From contig NZOF01000007.1 in NCBI GenBank assembly GCA_002695185.1, positions 1 to 64,000 of the forward strand: 64,000 bases of DNA. Reading direction: 5' to 3'. Under the pieces are notes generated by a model, which saw only the letters and a list, made by a program, of their open reading frames with translations, was not told where the DNA came from and did no database searches. Every line of letters starts with the position of its first letter. Positions within the stretch are counted from its first letter, which is position 1. Origin of the DNA: Erythrobacter sp. (GTDB taxonomy: Bacteria; Pseudomonadota; Alphaproteobacteria; Sphingomonadales; Sphingomonadaceae). Shown one piece after another: positions 53,359 through 62,729 of the stretch. The position numbers were made by a program, and so were the translations under genes.

Positions 53359-53864
53359 GCTCTTGCTGCAACGTCGCACGCTGACAACGTCAACTTCGAT
53401 GTCGCCCGCTTCGATGAGTTGATCGACCGAGCCGTCGCGATGCGCGGCCGCGCCCGCACGCGGGCCCAGAGCGCCGGCGCCGATCTCTCACAGCTTCCCG
53501 AACCGGCGCTTTGGGATCTCGGTGGGACAACCCAAGAGCCCGCGGCTACTGCACCCTTGGCCACAATCCTGCATGGACCGCGACGGACCCTCGATCATGG
53601 GCTTGCGCGACCTCATCCTCTATTGCTTGAAGGGTACAGCAGTCCACGCCGAGCACGGGCCGGGACTCCGAAAAAAGGATCGCGCGGGAAGCGCGGAGTT
53701 TCACCACCTCGCCTCCGACTCCGTGGACATCGACTCAGGACTGAATCGCTGCAGACCGGCGCGCTCAACCCAAGGTGATGGAGTTGCTCGATGCCGAGAA
53801 CACCGGCCGCTTCGGCCACCCCGAAAGCACCCACGTGCGCATGAGCGCCAAAGTCCATCCAACG
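53359..53864 (+). pseudogene. hcp: Decayed hcp (hybrid cluster protein) remnant
   Basis: Three fragments in three frames, in the right order, match hybrid cluster protein (hydroxylamine/NO reductase). NVNFDVARFDELIDRAVAMR with LPEPALWDL begins near 53380, GLRDLILYCLKGTAVHAEH near 53600, and ELLDAENTGRFGHPESTHV near 53780. The N-terminal [4Fe-4S] Cys motif and the whole C-terminal hybrid-cluster half are missing, so it is inactive. The first fragment abuts the clpB remnant head to head. Confidence 0.75.
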
Positions 53865-53995
53865 GAGCGAGAGGCCGCGACTACCACTTTGACCCCCCTC
53901 GCCCCCCGGTCACATCCCGGAGCAGACGGGCAATAGTCACCGTCATCCGACCACGGACAGCCTGTTCCATAAACGAAAAGGGCGGCCTTGGTTCT

Positions 53996-54817
53996 CTAAG
54001 ATCCGCGCACCATCAGCACATCGACATCAACCGATTCCAACAGGGCTTCTGCCTGGCTGCCGATTGTCGCATGGACGAAACCGCCATGTCCATGCGTGCC
54101 CAGCACGAGCAAGTCGGCACCAGTCCGGGTGAGCTGGCGCGCGACCACGCTCCCGGTTTCACCTTCATCAATCATCGCTTCGACTCGCACCGCTATGTCT
54201 GGCGTGATCTCTTGGTGGGCGAGAAAGGCATTGAGACCTTCTTGGGCCTCGGCACGAACATACTGCTTGACGTCATCCGATTTGAGCCAAGCTTGATAGG
54301 GAACATGGAAAGCATGGGTCACTGTAATCGGAATATGGGGAAACAATCGAGCAGCAGCAAGCAATGCCGTGCGGGAGCAATCGGAACAGTCGGTCGCCAC
54401 CAGCAACCGGCGATAATTGTGCTTTGGCCTCCGCCTCACGATTAGCACCGGGGCTGTGGCGTTGCGAATGATGTGATCTACAGCAGTTCCAAGGACAAAA
54501 TCGCCAATGCTGTTGTAGCGAGCAACGCCAGTGGCGATGAGATCGCTGCCACGTTCAGATGCGATTGAGGCAAGCGTCTTTGGTGCTGATCCCGATCGGA
54601 TCACCAGTTCTGCTCCAGCCACCTGTTCCGGCAGGTCGGCCTTCAGTGCCTCGATAATCGCAGTTTCGTCGACAGGGTTCTTGCGCGTGCCCTCGAGAAC
54701 ATGCGCGATAACCAGCTCGCCCTTACGTTCAGCCGCGATCCTTGCAGCCCGATCAAGCGGGCGATCGGACCGGGCGGTGAAATCGCTTGCAAGCAACACC
54801 TCAAAGGGCTTGGTCAC
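53996..54817 (-). CDS. Universal stress protein, tandem UspA domains
   Basis: A 273-aa protein with two Usp domains. The first has GVARYNSIGDFVLGTAVDHIIRNATAPVLIVRR, a near-complete G-x2-x9-G nucleotide pattern. The second has GTHGHGGFVHATIGSQAEALL, a full G-x2-G-x9-G(S) ATP motif. The start is GTG 54817, with GGAG five bases upstream. It resembles Usp proteins linked to low-oxygen regulons, and its neighbours (hcp remnant, P-type ATPase) fit that theme. Confidence 0.85.
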   Translation of the reverse strand: MTKPFEVLLASDFTARSDRPLDRAARIAAERKGELVIAHVLEGTRKNPVDETAIIEALKADLPEQVAGAELVIRSGSAPKTLASIASERGSDLIATGVARYNSIGDFVLGTAVDHIIRNATAPVLIVRRRPKHNYRRLLVATDCSDCSRTALLAAARLFPHIPITVTHAFHVPYQAWLKSDDVKQYVRAEAQEGLNAFLAHQEITPDIAVRVEAMIDEGETGSVVARQLTRTGADLLVLGTHGHGGFVHATIGSQAEALLESVDVDVLMVRGS

Positions 54818-55187
54818 ATCTGCTCCTTTTTCCTGCCGTCCCAATAAGCGGCTGCCGCACAAACGCTAAGTCACGGCAACATGAGACCGAACTCGCCGCC
54901 CACTATGGATAAGGCAATAGGGGTTTCACATCCGCAAACCTACGCAGTTGGTCAGCCCCTACCGACCTGCAATGAGCGTAACCGTGTCAGGACAAACATT
55001 GATTCCGAAGAATAGCATCAACTAGGCTCAGACACGCTGATCGATGTCCAGAAAGGGTCATATGAACCGCCAATTCCTCCCGGTGAACAGACCTCACCAA
55101 GCTCCTCAAAGTCGGCTAGGCAGGTGTGCGCTCGTGGATCAAGCACAGTAATATGCTGCAAGAACCGCACAAAAGGAGCGAGGCCGC
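54818..55187. promoter_or_regulatory. Divergent promoter region of usp and the P-type ATPase
   Basis: This 370-bp region has no gene. An AAGGAG lies 10 nt before the ATPase ATG. Two FNR-like half-sites (TTGAT near 54999, ATCAA near 55018) are too far apart to be one box. Confidence 0.4.
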
Positions 55188-57974
55188 ATGCGCAATGCGG
55201 CATCCATACCGCCGATCCTCGCGGCAGCGTCGCGCATGACCGGCGGCCCATCGTCCGGGCCAGCCGTCGCGTGGCATGCCGTCACCTCTGATGCAGCTAT
55301 TGACGCCCTTCAGACGAACGTTGACGGGCTCTCCGAGCACGAAGCGGAACGCCGCCTGGAAACCTATGGACCGAACCGCCTTCCCGAAGGGCCCCGCCGT
55401 AGCGCCCTGACCAGATTCCTGCTGCAGTTTCACAATCTGCTCATCTATGTCCTTCTGGGGGCGGGCGTGTTAGCCGCGGCGATAGGCCATGGGACGGACG
55501 CGCTGGTTATCTGCGCAGTTGTCCTCATCAACGCGATCATCGGCTTCATTCAGGAAGGGCGTGCTGAGACCGCCCTAGACGCCATCCGGGCGATGATTGA
55601 TCCAAGCGCCTCCGTCCTTCGGGACGGTCGCCGTACAACAATTGCTGCGGACAATGTTGTGCCGGGCGACATCGTACTTCTCGAGGCCGGCGACCGCGTG
55701 CCCGCGGACATGCGTCTAGCCAAGGCGCGCAATCTCAGGGTGGATGAGGCGATCCTCACCGGAGAATCCGTCCCCGTCGACAAGGCTGTAAAGCCTGTCG
55801 CCGCTGAAGCGGCGCTTGGCGACCGCTTCCCGATGGCATTCTCCGGCACATTCGTCACCGCCGGCCAGGGGGTTGGAGTTGTCGTAGCGACAGGGGCGAG
55901 CACTGAACTGGGGCGCATCAGTTCCATGATCGCCGCGGTGGAGCGGCTTGCTACGCCGCTTGTCCGGCAGATGGACCAGTTCGCGCGGCAGGTCACTGTC
56001 GCCGTACTCGGCGTCTCTGTCCTCGTCTTCACCTATGCCGTGCTGGTGCAGGCCTATGGCCTTGACGATGCCTTCATGGCTGTCGTCGGACTGGCCGTCG
56101 CGGCTATCCCGGAAGGTCTTCCCGCCGTGATGACCATTACTCTCGCGGTAGGAGTTCAGCGCATGGCGCGCCGGAACGCCATCATTCGGCGCCTGCCCGC
56201 CGTCGAGACCCTGGGCTCGGTTTCGGTAATCTGTTCGGACAAGACCGGCACGCTTACTCGCAACGAGATGATGGTGAGTGCCGTCCTCACCGCCGACCAG
56301 ACGATCGCGGTAGAAGGCTCGGGGTACAAGCCGGCGGGCAAATTCAGCATCGGAGCAGGTGAGCCTCTCGATCCTGCTGCCGATCCCGTCCTCGAGGAAC
56401 TCACGCTCGCCGCACTCCTCTGCAACGACGCCAGTCTGCGGCAACTCGGCGAGAATTGGACGGTTGACGGTGATCCTATGGAAGGAGCTTTGGTCTCGCT
56501 CGCCATTAAAGCCGGGCACAATGGCGCGGCCGCCAGGGTCAACTTCCCTCGTCTTGATGAGATCCCGTTCGATTCCCGCCATCGGTACATGGCAACACTC
56601 CATGCGCGCGATGGTCATGTGCCCCATGCCTACATTAAGGGCGCTCCGGAGCGCATCCTCGGGATGTGCGGCCATATCGCTATACTGGACGGCGAACGCC
56701 GGCTCGACTCCGACATCTGGCACGGACACGTCGAGCAGCTCGCGGCTAACGGCCTGCGCGTCATTGCGCTCGCCCGTCTCGCCATGAAGGACGGTCAGCG
56801 TGAGATCGCGCCGCCCGATGTCGAGAACGGACTTACACTGCTGGGCTTGGTGGGGTTGATCGATCCACCGCGGCCGGAGTCAATTGTTGCAATCGCCGAA
56901 TGCAAGGCCGCCGGCATCCGGATAAAGATGATCACCGGAGACCATGCTGCGACGGCGCGCGCAATCGCCATCCAGCTTGGACTTGCCGACGATCCAAGAG
57001 CCGTGACCGGTCAGGAGCTCGATGCGCTGGAGGATGCCGGGTTCCAGCAGAGCGCCTACGAGGCGACCGTTTTCGCCCGTACCAGCCCCGAACACAAGCT
57101 GCGGCTGGTCGAAACCCTGCAGGCCGACGGCGCCGTGATCGCAATGACAGGCGACGGAGTGAACGACGCGCCGGCACTGAAGCGTGCCGATGTTGGCATC
57201 GCCATGGGCGGCAAGGGAACGGAAGCCGCCAAGGAAGCGAGCGAAATGGTTCTTGCCGACGACAATTTCGCCTCGATCGTTGCGGCCGTCCGCGAGGGCC
57301 GAACCGTCTACGACAATTAGACCAAGGTGATCTCTTGGACACTGCCGACCAATGGCGGCGAGGCCTTCACCATCATCCTTGCCATCCTGCTCGGCCTCAC
57401 GCTGCCCGTGACGCCAGTTCAGATCCTTTGGATCAATATGATCACAGCCGGCGCCCTCGGCCTGACCCTCGCATTCGAGCCGACGGAGCCGGGAGCCATG
57501 CGCCGGCCTGCACGTCCCGCTAACCAGAGAATCCTGTCGGGCCGGCTGCTGTGGCGAATCATGTTCGTCTCTGCGCTGATGGTCGCTGGCACTTTCGGCA
57601 TCTACACCTGGGCAACCGGGCGGGGCCTGCCACTCGATACGGCGCGGACAATGGCCGTAAATACAATCGTCGTGATGGAGATCTTCTATCTTTTTAGCGT
57701 GCGCTATGTCCACGGCACGTCACTGACGTGGCAGGGCGTGCTCGGAACACGCGCAGTCCTCATCGGCGTGGCGACCGTCGTCGTTGCGCAACTCGCGTTC
57801 ACCTATCTCCCGCCGATGCAAGCGGTCTTTGCAACTCGCGCTGTATCCCTGGGCGACGGCATTGCCATCATATTGGTCGGGGTCGCGTTATTGGTCATTG
57901 TCGAAACCGAGAAATTGATCGCAGACTTCGCCGGAACGAGAAAAGAACAGGGAACCGGCAACGCCCGCGATTGA
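55188..57974 (+). pseudogene. Type II (P2-like) cation-transporting P-type ATPase with one in-frame TAG
   Basis: With codon 711 (TAG, 57318-57320) read through, the frame encodes 928 residues, typical for SERCA/PMR1-like bacterial ATPases. It has an N-terminal cation ATPase domain, TGES, the M4 motif PEGLP, phosphorylation site D351-KTGT, KGAPERIL, and hinge TGDGVNDAPALK. The C-terminal helices start WTLPTNGGEAF. The TAG sits in GRTVYDN-stop-TKVISW, exactly where relatives have Leu/Ile, so TTG to TAG would explain it. There is no other lesion. As written, M5-M10 are lost and transport would be abolished. The substrate (Ca2+, Mn2+, Mg2+ or Na+) is not determined. Confidence 0.85.
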
Positions 57975-58235
57975 CGATGGCGCTCGGCTACATCCAGCTT
58001 TCATGTCTCCGACAGCGGCCCACCGCCTAAACTCGCCCCGATGGCAGAGCTCTGGACGAAGATCGCTGGATGCACCGATAAGTCGACTGGCAATGCCGCC
58101 TCGACCGGCCGGCCCGGTCGATGTCTCCGCGAGAGCCAGGCCAAGGAAGTCGACCGCATCGCACCTGAAGATGCGAGCACCGCGTTGCTCGACATTCGCC
58201 TTTCGGCTGACGCGCTGCAGGCTCATTTCGCTTGA

Positions 58236-59447
58236 TCACCCAATCTTGGCTATGAGCCGGCCCGCGGCTCCCTGCTCCGCTGCAAGATTCCGGTTGTAAG
58301 CGAGCGGCATCCGGGGCGACTTCCAGCGCAGCGCGTCCATGATCCCGGCGAGATCCTCGCCGCTGGCGAACATATCCTGGTTGAGCCCCACCCGGGTCGA
58401 ATGCGCGCTCACCCCCTTGAGCAATCGCGCCAGATCGTCAGCGGTCAGATCGGGCAGCGCCCCCCGATCGAAGGCGCGCCGGATGATCGCCCGCCAGATC
58501 GGACCGATCGAGCCCGGGTGCAGCGCCGCTTCCCCAACATCGTACTCCACCCGCGCCGGCACCGCCGGTCTGGCAAGGGTCTTGCGCAAATCCCAGGTCT
58601 CGCGCCCTGAGATGCTGTCGATCCTTCGTCCCGGCACCGCTTTTCGCGCCTTGTAGCGCCGTACTTGCACGCGGCGGAACAGTGGTCCGGAGGACATCTC
58701 GGCCGCTTCCGTCCAGGCCGCGATCGCCCGCGCGGAGCGTGGACTGAGGAACGCGGTGGCCCCCTGCCCTTCCTGGTCGGTCTTGCTACGCGGAATGGCG
58801 AGCAACCGCGCCTCCGGATCGAGCGCCTCGAGGATATCCTCGACCGCGATCACGACCAGTTCGGAGGCCCGTAGGCCGGTGTCATAGGCCGTCGACAGCA
58901 GCGCCCGATCACGCAGTCCCGGCAAATCGTCGCCGCAGGTCTCCAGCAGGGCCCGCACGTTGAGCCCGCGAGGACTTTCGCGCTCGACGTCGCGAACCGC
59001 CCCCTTGAACCGCAGCGGCCGCGCCTGGGCCTGCGCGGTCCCTTTCTCGCGGCGGATCGCGCGCAGCCGCAGCTTGACCAGTTCGGCCTGGGTCGGGTCC
59101 TTCAGCTCCAGGAGCTGATGAATCTTGGCGATCGACGCCTTGTAGCGCGCCAGCGAGGCCGGCTTGCTCCCCTTCTCCGCACGGGCATCGAGATAATCGG
59201 CCACCGTTTCGGGAGTCGCCGGCAGGGTCGCACGCCCCGCGCGCCGGCACCAGAGATCGAACGCCTCAAGATCGCTCGCGAGCGCCCTGATGCTGTGCGG
59301 CGACGAAGCGGCCTGAAATGCCGCCACCAGCTCGACATTGACGGTAATCGTCGCGGCGGCCTTGAGCTTGGTGATCTCCCAGGCGAGATCCTTCGTCTCC
59401 GCTATGCTGGCGGGCCCGACGGCCGCAAAGGGAGTGGCGTCGTCCAT
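58236..59447 (-). CDS. Tyrosine recombinase / phage-type integrase
   Basis: A 403-aa protein with an N-terminal SAM-like core-binding domain (about 35-125) and a C-terminal catalytic domain. The full active site is present: R193 (TGLRASEL), K222 (RSKTD), H349 and R352 (AHSTRVG), W375 and the nucleophile Y384 (PLAYNRNL). The insert between K and H is large. It starts 1 bp after the TIR-like gene stop, so the two share a message. No att repeats were identified. It may serve element integration, resolution or dimer control. Confidence 0.85.
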   Translation of the reverse strand: MDDATPFAAVGPASIAETKDLAWEITKLKAAATITVNVELVAAFQAASSPHSIRALASDLEAFDLWCRRAGRATLPATPETVADYLDARAEKGSKPASLARYKASIAKIHQLLELKDPTQAELVKLRLRAIRREKGTAQAQARPLRFKGAVRDVERESPRGLNVRALLETCGDDLPGLRDRALLSTAYDTGLRASELVVIAVEDILEALDPEARLLAIPRSKTDQEGQGATAFLSPRSARAIAAWTEAAEMSSGPLFRRVQVRRYKARKAVPGRRIDSISGRETWDLRKTLARPAVPARVEYDVGEAALHPGSIGPIWRAIIRRAFDRGALPDLTADDLARLLKGVSAHSTRVGLNQDMFASGEDLAGIMDALRWKSPRMPLAYNRNLAAEQGAAGRLIAKIG

Positions 59448-59448
59448 C

Positions 59449-60729
59449 CTACCGCGCCAGCGCCTCGATCTGCTTGACCGTATGAGGCTCGATTCCATAG
59501 ACGGCCGCCAGCCCATTGAACGCCTCGACGACAACGGCTTTGAGATATTCCGGGGCGGCCGAGGTCAGCATCGCGGCATACTCGTAGGATTCCTCGACCG
59601 CCGCGAACCCCTCGTCGCCGAAGTCGAACCGTCCCTGTGGCCACCAGCTGCCGGCAAGGCCGTTCACGCCGAGGCGCACATGGATCGGCAGTGCGCCACC
59701 ATGAGCCAGCGCCAGCGCGCAGTTGCGCTCGAGGAAGTGGAGGCAGCGCTGGTAGAAATACCCGGTGGCGAGCGTCAGCCTACCGCTCTTCGGCGTGAAC
59801 AGGAATCCCCCGCCAACACCCCAGAACTCGCCGGTCTTCTCGAACCACTGCGTCAGCGCGACGGTCGGGTAGACGCCCTCTTCCGCCGTTCCCGGCCAAT
59901 AGACCATCGCGCCGCCCCGACACACGCCGAAGCCGAGCGAATTCGCCTTGGCGAGCAGCGCCGGATGGCCTGCGCTGTCGGCGAGCGAGCGCTTGGCGTC
60001 CGGCTTGGCGCTCCATTTGGAGGGAATGAGCCGCGCATAGCCCGCCCCGTGCGGCTTCCAGCGGACTTGGCTCGAGCCGTGCATCGGGTGGGTGACGGTC
60101 TGCGGCACGGCCGAATCGAACCACAGGTCGGGCTCACCCGGAGAATGCGGCTGCCAATGGACAGCCTCGGGGGGTGGCGAGGGCAACTGGTCTAGCGCAA
60201 GCTTGAGAAAGTCGGCGAGCCGCTTGGCTAGCTCGGTACGCACACGGCGCAGTTCCTCGCGATCGGCACCAGGAGGCAGATGAAAGGAGATCGGTCCGCG
60301 TCGCCCGCGCATATCGAACCGGAGCTTGTCGACCGTCGCCCCGTCGAACGCTGTGTTCCAGATCTGGAGCACGCGGTTCTCGCCGAGCGCCCGGTGAGCA
60401 TAGCCAAGCTCGATCAGCACATTGGAATTGGCGCATGCCTTCCCATCAGCTGAGATGGCGATCGGGGTGAGGTCGCCGATGAACACCGCTGCCTCGTCGA
60501 TCTTGCGCAGGATGGTGGCGACGATGTCGGGCGTGCCGGCGACGCCCTGGGTGTCAGACGTCAGGCTCGGTCGCTCGGCTTCGTCGAGGTCGGCCGAGAT
60601 CATACCGATCGCCTGGTCGAGCGCCGAGCGGACAAGCTCGCGGGTCACGCGGCCGTCGAGATCGCTCTGCCATGACCAGAAAACCGTCTTTCCACGCACA
60701 ACTGCCCCTGCCCGCCTCGGCGCTGCCAT
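59449..60729 (-). CDS. TIR-like domain protein, candidate defence effector
   Basis: A 426-aa protein. The N-terminal about 150 residues form a TIR-like nucleotide-binding domain: KTVFWSWQSDLDGRVTRELV (14-33), GVAGTPDIVATILRKID and FIGDLTPI in the centre, and NSNVLIELGYAHRALG (101-116) with the conserved Glu107. A phosphoribose-loop-like LRFDMRGRRGP follows. The C-terminal about 270 residues are an unassigned domain that may sense or bind a partner. TIR proteins of this type act as NAD-consuming effectors in anti-phage systems. A GTG at 60699 is an alternative start (MRGKTVFW). It is transcribed with the recombinase. Confidence 0.6.
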   Translation of the reverse strand: MAAPRRAGAVVRGKTVFWSWQSDLDGRVTRELVRSALDQAIGMISADLDEAERPSLTSDTQGVAGTPDIVATILRKIDEAAVFIGDLTPIAISADGKACANSNVLIELGYAHRALGENRVLQIWNTAFDGATVDKLRFDMRGRRGPISFHLPPGADREELRRVRTELAKRLADFLKLALDQLPSPPPEAVHWQPHSPGEPDLWFDSAVPQTVTHPMHGSSQVRWKPHGAGYARLIPSKWSAKPDAKRSLADSAGHPALLAKANSLGFGVCRGGAMVYWPGTAEEGVYPTVALTQWFEKTGEFWGVGGGFLFTPKSGRLTLATGYFYQRCLHFLERNCALALAHGGALPIHVRLGVNGLAGSWWPQGRFDFGDEGFAAVEESYEYAAMLTSAAPEYLKAVVVEAFNGLAAVYGIEPHTVKQIEALAR

Positions 60730-60765
60730 ACCGCGACTTATAGGTACTCGTCAAACGCGCTTATG

Positions 60766-60783
60766 TGATAACTGCAATTATCA
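60766..60783. promoter_or_regulatory. Perfect inverted repeat between the divergent TIR-like and HTH genes
   Basis: TGATAA and TTATCA are separated by 6 nt, in the 133-bp region between the starts at 60729 and 60863. It is a candidate operator, possibly for the HTH protein encoded at 60863. Confidence 0.4.
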
Positions 60784-60862
60784 AGGGTCCATGCCAAGCA
60801 ACGTATGAAGGAGGAAACCAACTACTGACTTTGGTTTCTCTGCATGCCATCGTCGGTCACCC

Positions 60863-61789
60863 ATGGCCCGCGACGAAAACCCTCCCGCCGATGACCCTTT
60901 GCTCCTGCTGGGGCGCCTCGATGGCCGCCTGCAGGGGAGCACATGCACGGACATCTTTCTCGCACGTTCGCGTCTTGAAGGAGCCTCCGCACTTTGCGGC
61001 CTCGCCGGCGTGCCGATCGCGGTGAAAGACCTGCAGGACTGGATCGCAGGCCGCACACCCCCTCCCCGCTCGTCCGAGGGACTCAACGATCCGATTTCGG
61101 TGGCGGCCATCTTCCACATCGCCCTCAGTCGCGATGAGGACCTCAGCGACCCACTCGCCCGCGCGACACTGAATGCGCTGCGTTCCGTCCTGGACGATCG
61201 CGCTGAAGCGGAAACCTATGCGACGTCGGACATCGCCCATTTCGGTCCACTTTGGCGGAAAGTGCAGGCGGCGGCAAACGCCCCCTTCCCTACCACCGAC
61301 CTCCTCGGCGTCGCGGACCGCGTCTTCGAGCTGGCCGCATCCACCGAGCCGGCGACCACCAGCGGTTGGGACGTGGTCAGCCTCGATGGCCGGAAGCTCA
61401 ACCTTCCACCGCGCGGCCGCGACCGAAACTGGTTGATCGCGGTCGCCGTGCCACGGATGCTCTACCGCGCCGGCTTCACCACGCGGGTCATCCCCTCTCT
61501 TGTCCTGCTGCCTAAGTACCTGCCCCCCTCCCCCGCCGAACTCGCCATGACGATGGCCCAGGCAATCGGCCGAACCGCTCAGGCGGGGCTTCGCGAGCTC
61601 GACTCGATCGAGCGCGCGGCGGCGCGCATCCGGTCCGATCTTCAGGCCACGAAGCGGAGCAAGGCTCCCTTGCTCGCTCGGCTTCAGTTATCTTACCCGG
61701 GGCTTCAGCCCGCCGCGGTGGCGCGCCTGCTGAAGGTCACACCCCAAGGTGCACGCAAGCTCCTCGCCTCTGTCCATAGTCACACCTGA
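60863..61789 (+). CDS. DUF1612/HTH-like protein (RHE_PE00001-type)
   Basis: A 308-aa protein. The N-terminal block (LGRLDGRLQGST, LARSRLEGASALCGLAGVPIAVKDLQDWI, EGLNDPISVAAIFHIAL) resembles plasmid-associated DUF1612 proteins of rhizobia and relatives. The C-terminus (ARLQLSYPGLQPAAVARLLKVTPQGARKLLASV) is a clear helix-turn-helix. The function of the family is not established. It is divergent from the TIR-like gene and lies 13 bp before the DUF4238 gene on the same strand, so those two likely form an operon. Confidence 0.55.
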   Translation: MARDENPPADDPLLLLGRLDGRLQGSTCTDIFLARSRLEGASALCGLAGVPIAVKDLQDWIAGRTPPPRSSEGLNDPISVAAIFHIALSRDEDLSDPLARATLNALRSVLDDRAEAETYATSDIAHFGPLWRKVQAAANAPFPTTDLLGVADRVFELAASTEPATTSGWDVVSLDGRKLNLPPRGRDRNWLIAVAVPRMLYRAGFTTRVIPSLVLLPKYLPPSPAELAMTMAQAIGRTAQAGLRELDSIERAAARIRSDLQATKRSKAPLLARLQLSYPGLQPAAVARLLKVTPQGARKLLASVHSHT

Positions 61790-61802
61790 ACGATCGACGC
61801 CC

Positions 61803-62672
61803 GTGCAATCCAAACCTCAGAACCCGCCCTCCCGGCATCATTTCATCCCGCAGTTCCTGCTCGAACAATGGACGACGGGCGGCGTGCTTCTCCGGTACCA
61901 CTGCAACTGGCGCGGCGAGATCGAGAGCGCACCCGCCTCACCGAAGAGCGTCTGCTTCGAACGGGACCTTTATAAAACCGTCGGCTTCCCGCCCGAGCAC
62001 GCGCAGCAGATGGAAACCCTGTTCATGCAGGTGGTGGATGATGCCGCAGCAAAGGTTCATGCACAGCTCCTCGACGGGGGCGTTCGCTCGCTCAGCGATG
62101 CGCAATGCACGGACTGGGGCCGCTTTGTATTCTCGCTCTGGTTTCGGACGCCGTTGGACATGCGCGGTTTGAAGGACGCCGTTGGTCCGCTCGCCGGCCC
62201 GGATAGCGGTCGCGCAATTGTCGATGGCGAGCACGTCCCTCTTCCGCCTGAGGCGCTGAGCGCGCTCCAGATGGAAATCCTACGAACCGTCATCGATGAC
62301 GCCGAACGCGGACGAGCGTTCATCAACATGGAATGGCGGGTGATCAGGACCACCAATCCGCGAGAGTTCTTCGTGTCCGACTGGCCGCTCGACGTGCCGG
62401 CGAGTTTTGCATGGCTCGGCAGCAACTCGTCCTATGTGACCCTGCCGATCGGTCCCAACGCCCTTTTCGTTGCAGCCGGATCACGCTCGCTTGCCGACCG
62501 GATCGCAGCTCTACCCGAGCGCGAACTTATCATGCGCCAGAACCGATCGACCGTCGGCCATGCGCAGAGCTTTGTGGGCGCACCGAGCGCCCAGGCTGCC
62601 GCGTTTATTAGCGCTCACTTCGGCGGCCGGACGCGCCACTCCGTGACCCCAGGGCATCGCCGACAAATATAA
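61803..62672 (+). CDS. DUF4238 protein
   Basis: A 289-aa protein with the DUF4238 N-terminal signature SRHHFIPQFLLEQWT, CFERDLYKT and a central all-helical region, then RTTNPREFFVSDWPL and the late ALPERELIMRQNRSTV. The family function is unknown, but it recurs in mobile elements and near restriction or defence genes. The start is taken as GTG 61803, 13 bp after the upstream stop; the frame is open to 61749 inside the HTH gene. Confidence 0.6.
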   Translation: MQSKPQNPPSRHHFIPQFLLEQWTTGGVLLRYHCNWRGEIESAPASPKSVCFERDLYKTVGFPPEHAQQMETLFMQVVDDAAAKVHAQLLDGGVRSLSDAQCTDWGRFVFSLWFRTPLDMRGLKDAVGPLAGPDSGRAIVDGEHVPLPPEALSALQMEILRTVIDDAERGRAFINMEWRVIRTTNPREFFVSDWPLDVPASFAWLGSNSSYVTLPIGPNALFVAAGSRSLADRIAALPERELIMRQNRSTVGHAQSFVGAPSAQAAAFISAHFGGRTRHSVTPGHRRQI

Positions 62673-62699
62673 GAGACCCGCCATATAAGCCGCGATCGA

Positions 62700-62715
62700 T
62701 CTGCCCTCTGGCAGA
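62700..62715. terminator. Hairpin between convergent DUF4238 and parB genes
   Basis: TCTGCC and GGCAGA form a 6-bp stem with a CTCT loop, between converging stops 57 bp apart. There is no strong T-run; it is a possible two-way terminator. Confidence 0.35.
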
Positions 62716-62729
62716 GACGAACCACTAGA

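Noticed and set aside
53419..54445. Plus-strand frames across 53.4-54.4 kb as intact new proteins
   Set aside because: They are fragments of the broken hcp gene and antisense of the usp gene at 53996-54817.
54999..55022. TTGAT...ATCAA pair upstream of the P-type ATPase as an FNR box
   Set aside because: The spacer is 13 nt instead of 4, so it cannot be one FNR/FixK site.
4835..57320. Reassignment of TAG as a sense codon in this replicon
   Set aside because: TAG terminates several intact genes (PRPP-synthetase-like, RNase, NnrS, TIR-like), so it is used as a normal stop here.
58041..58235. 64-aa plus-strand frame between the ATPase and the recombinase
   Set aside because: No ribosome-binding site, no family, and it could be random open frame in GC-rich DNA.
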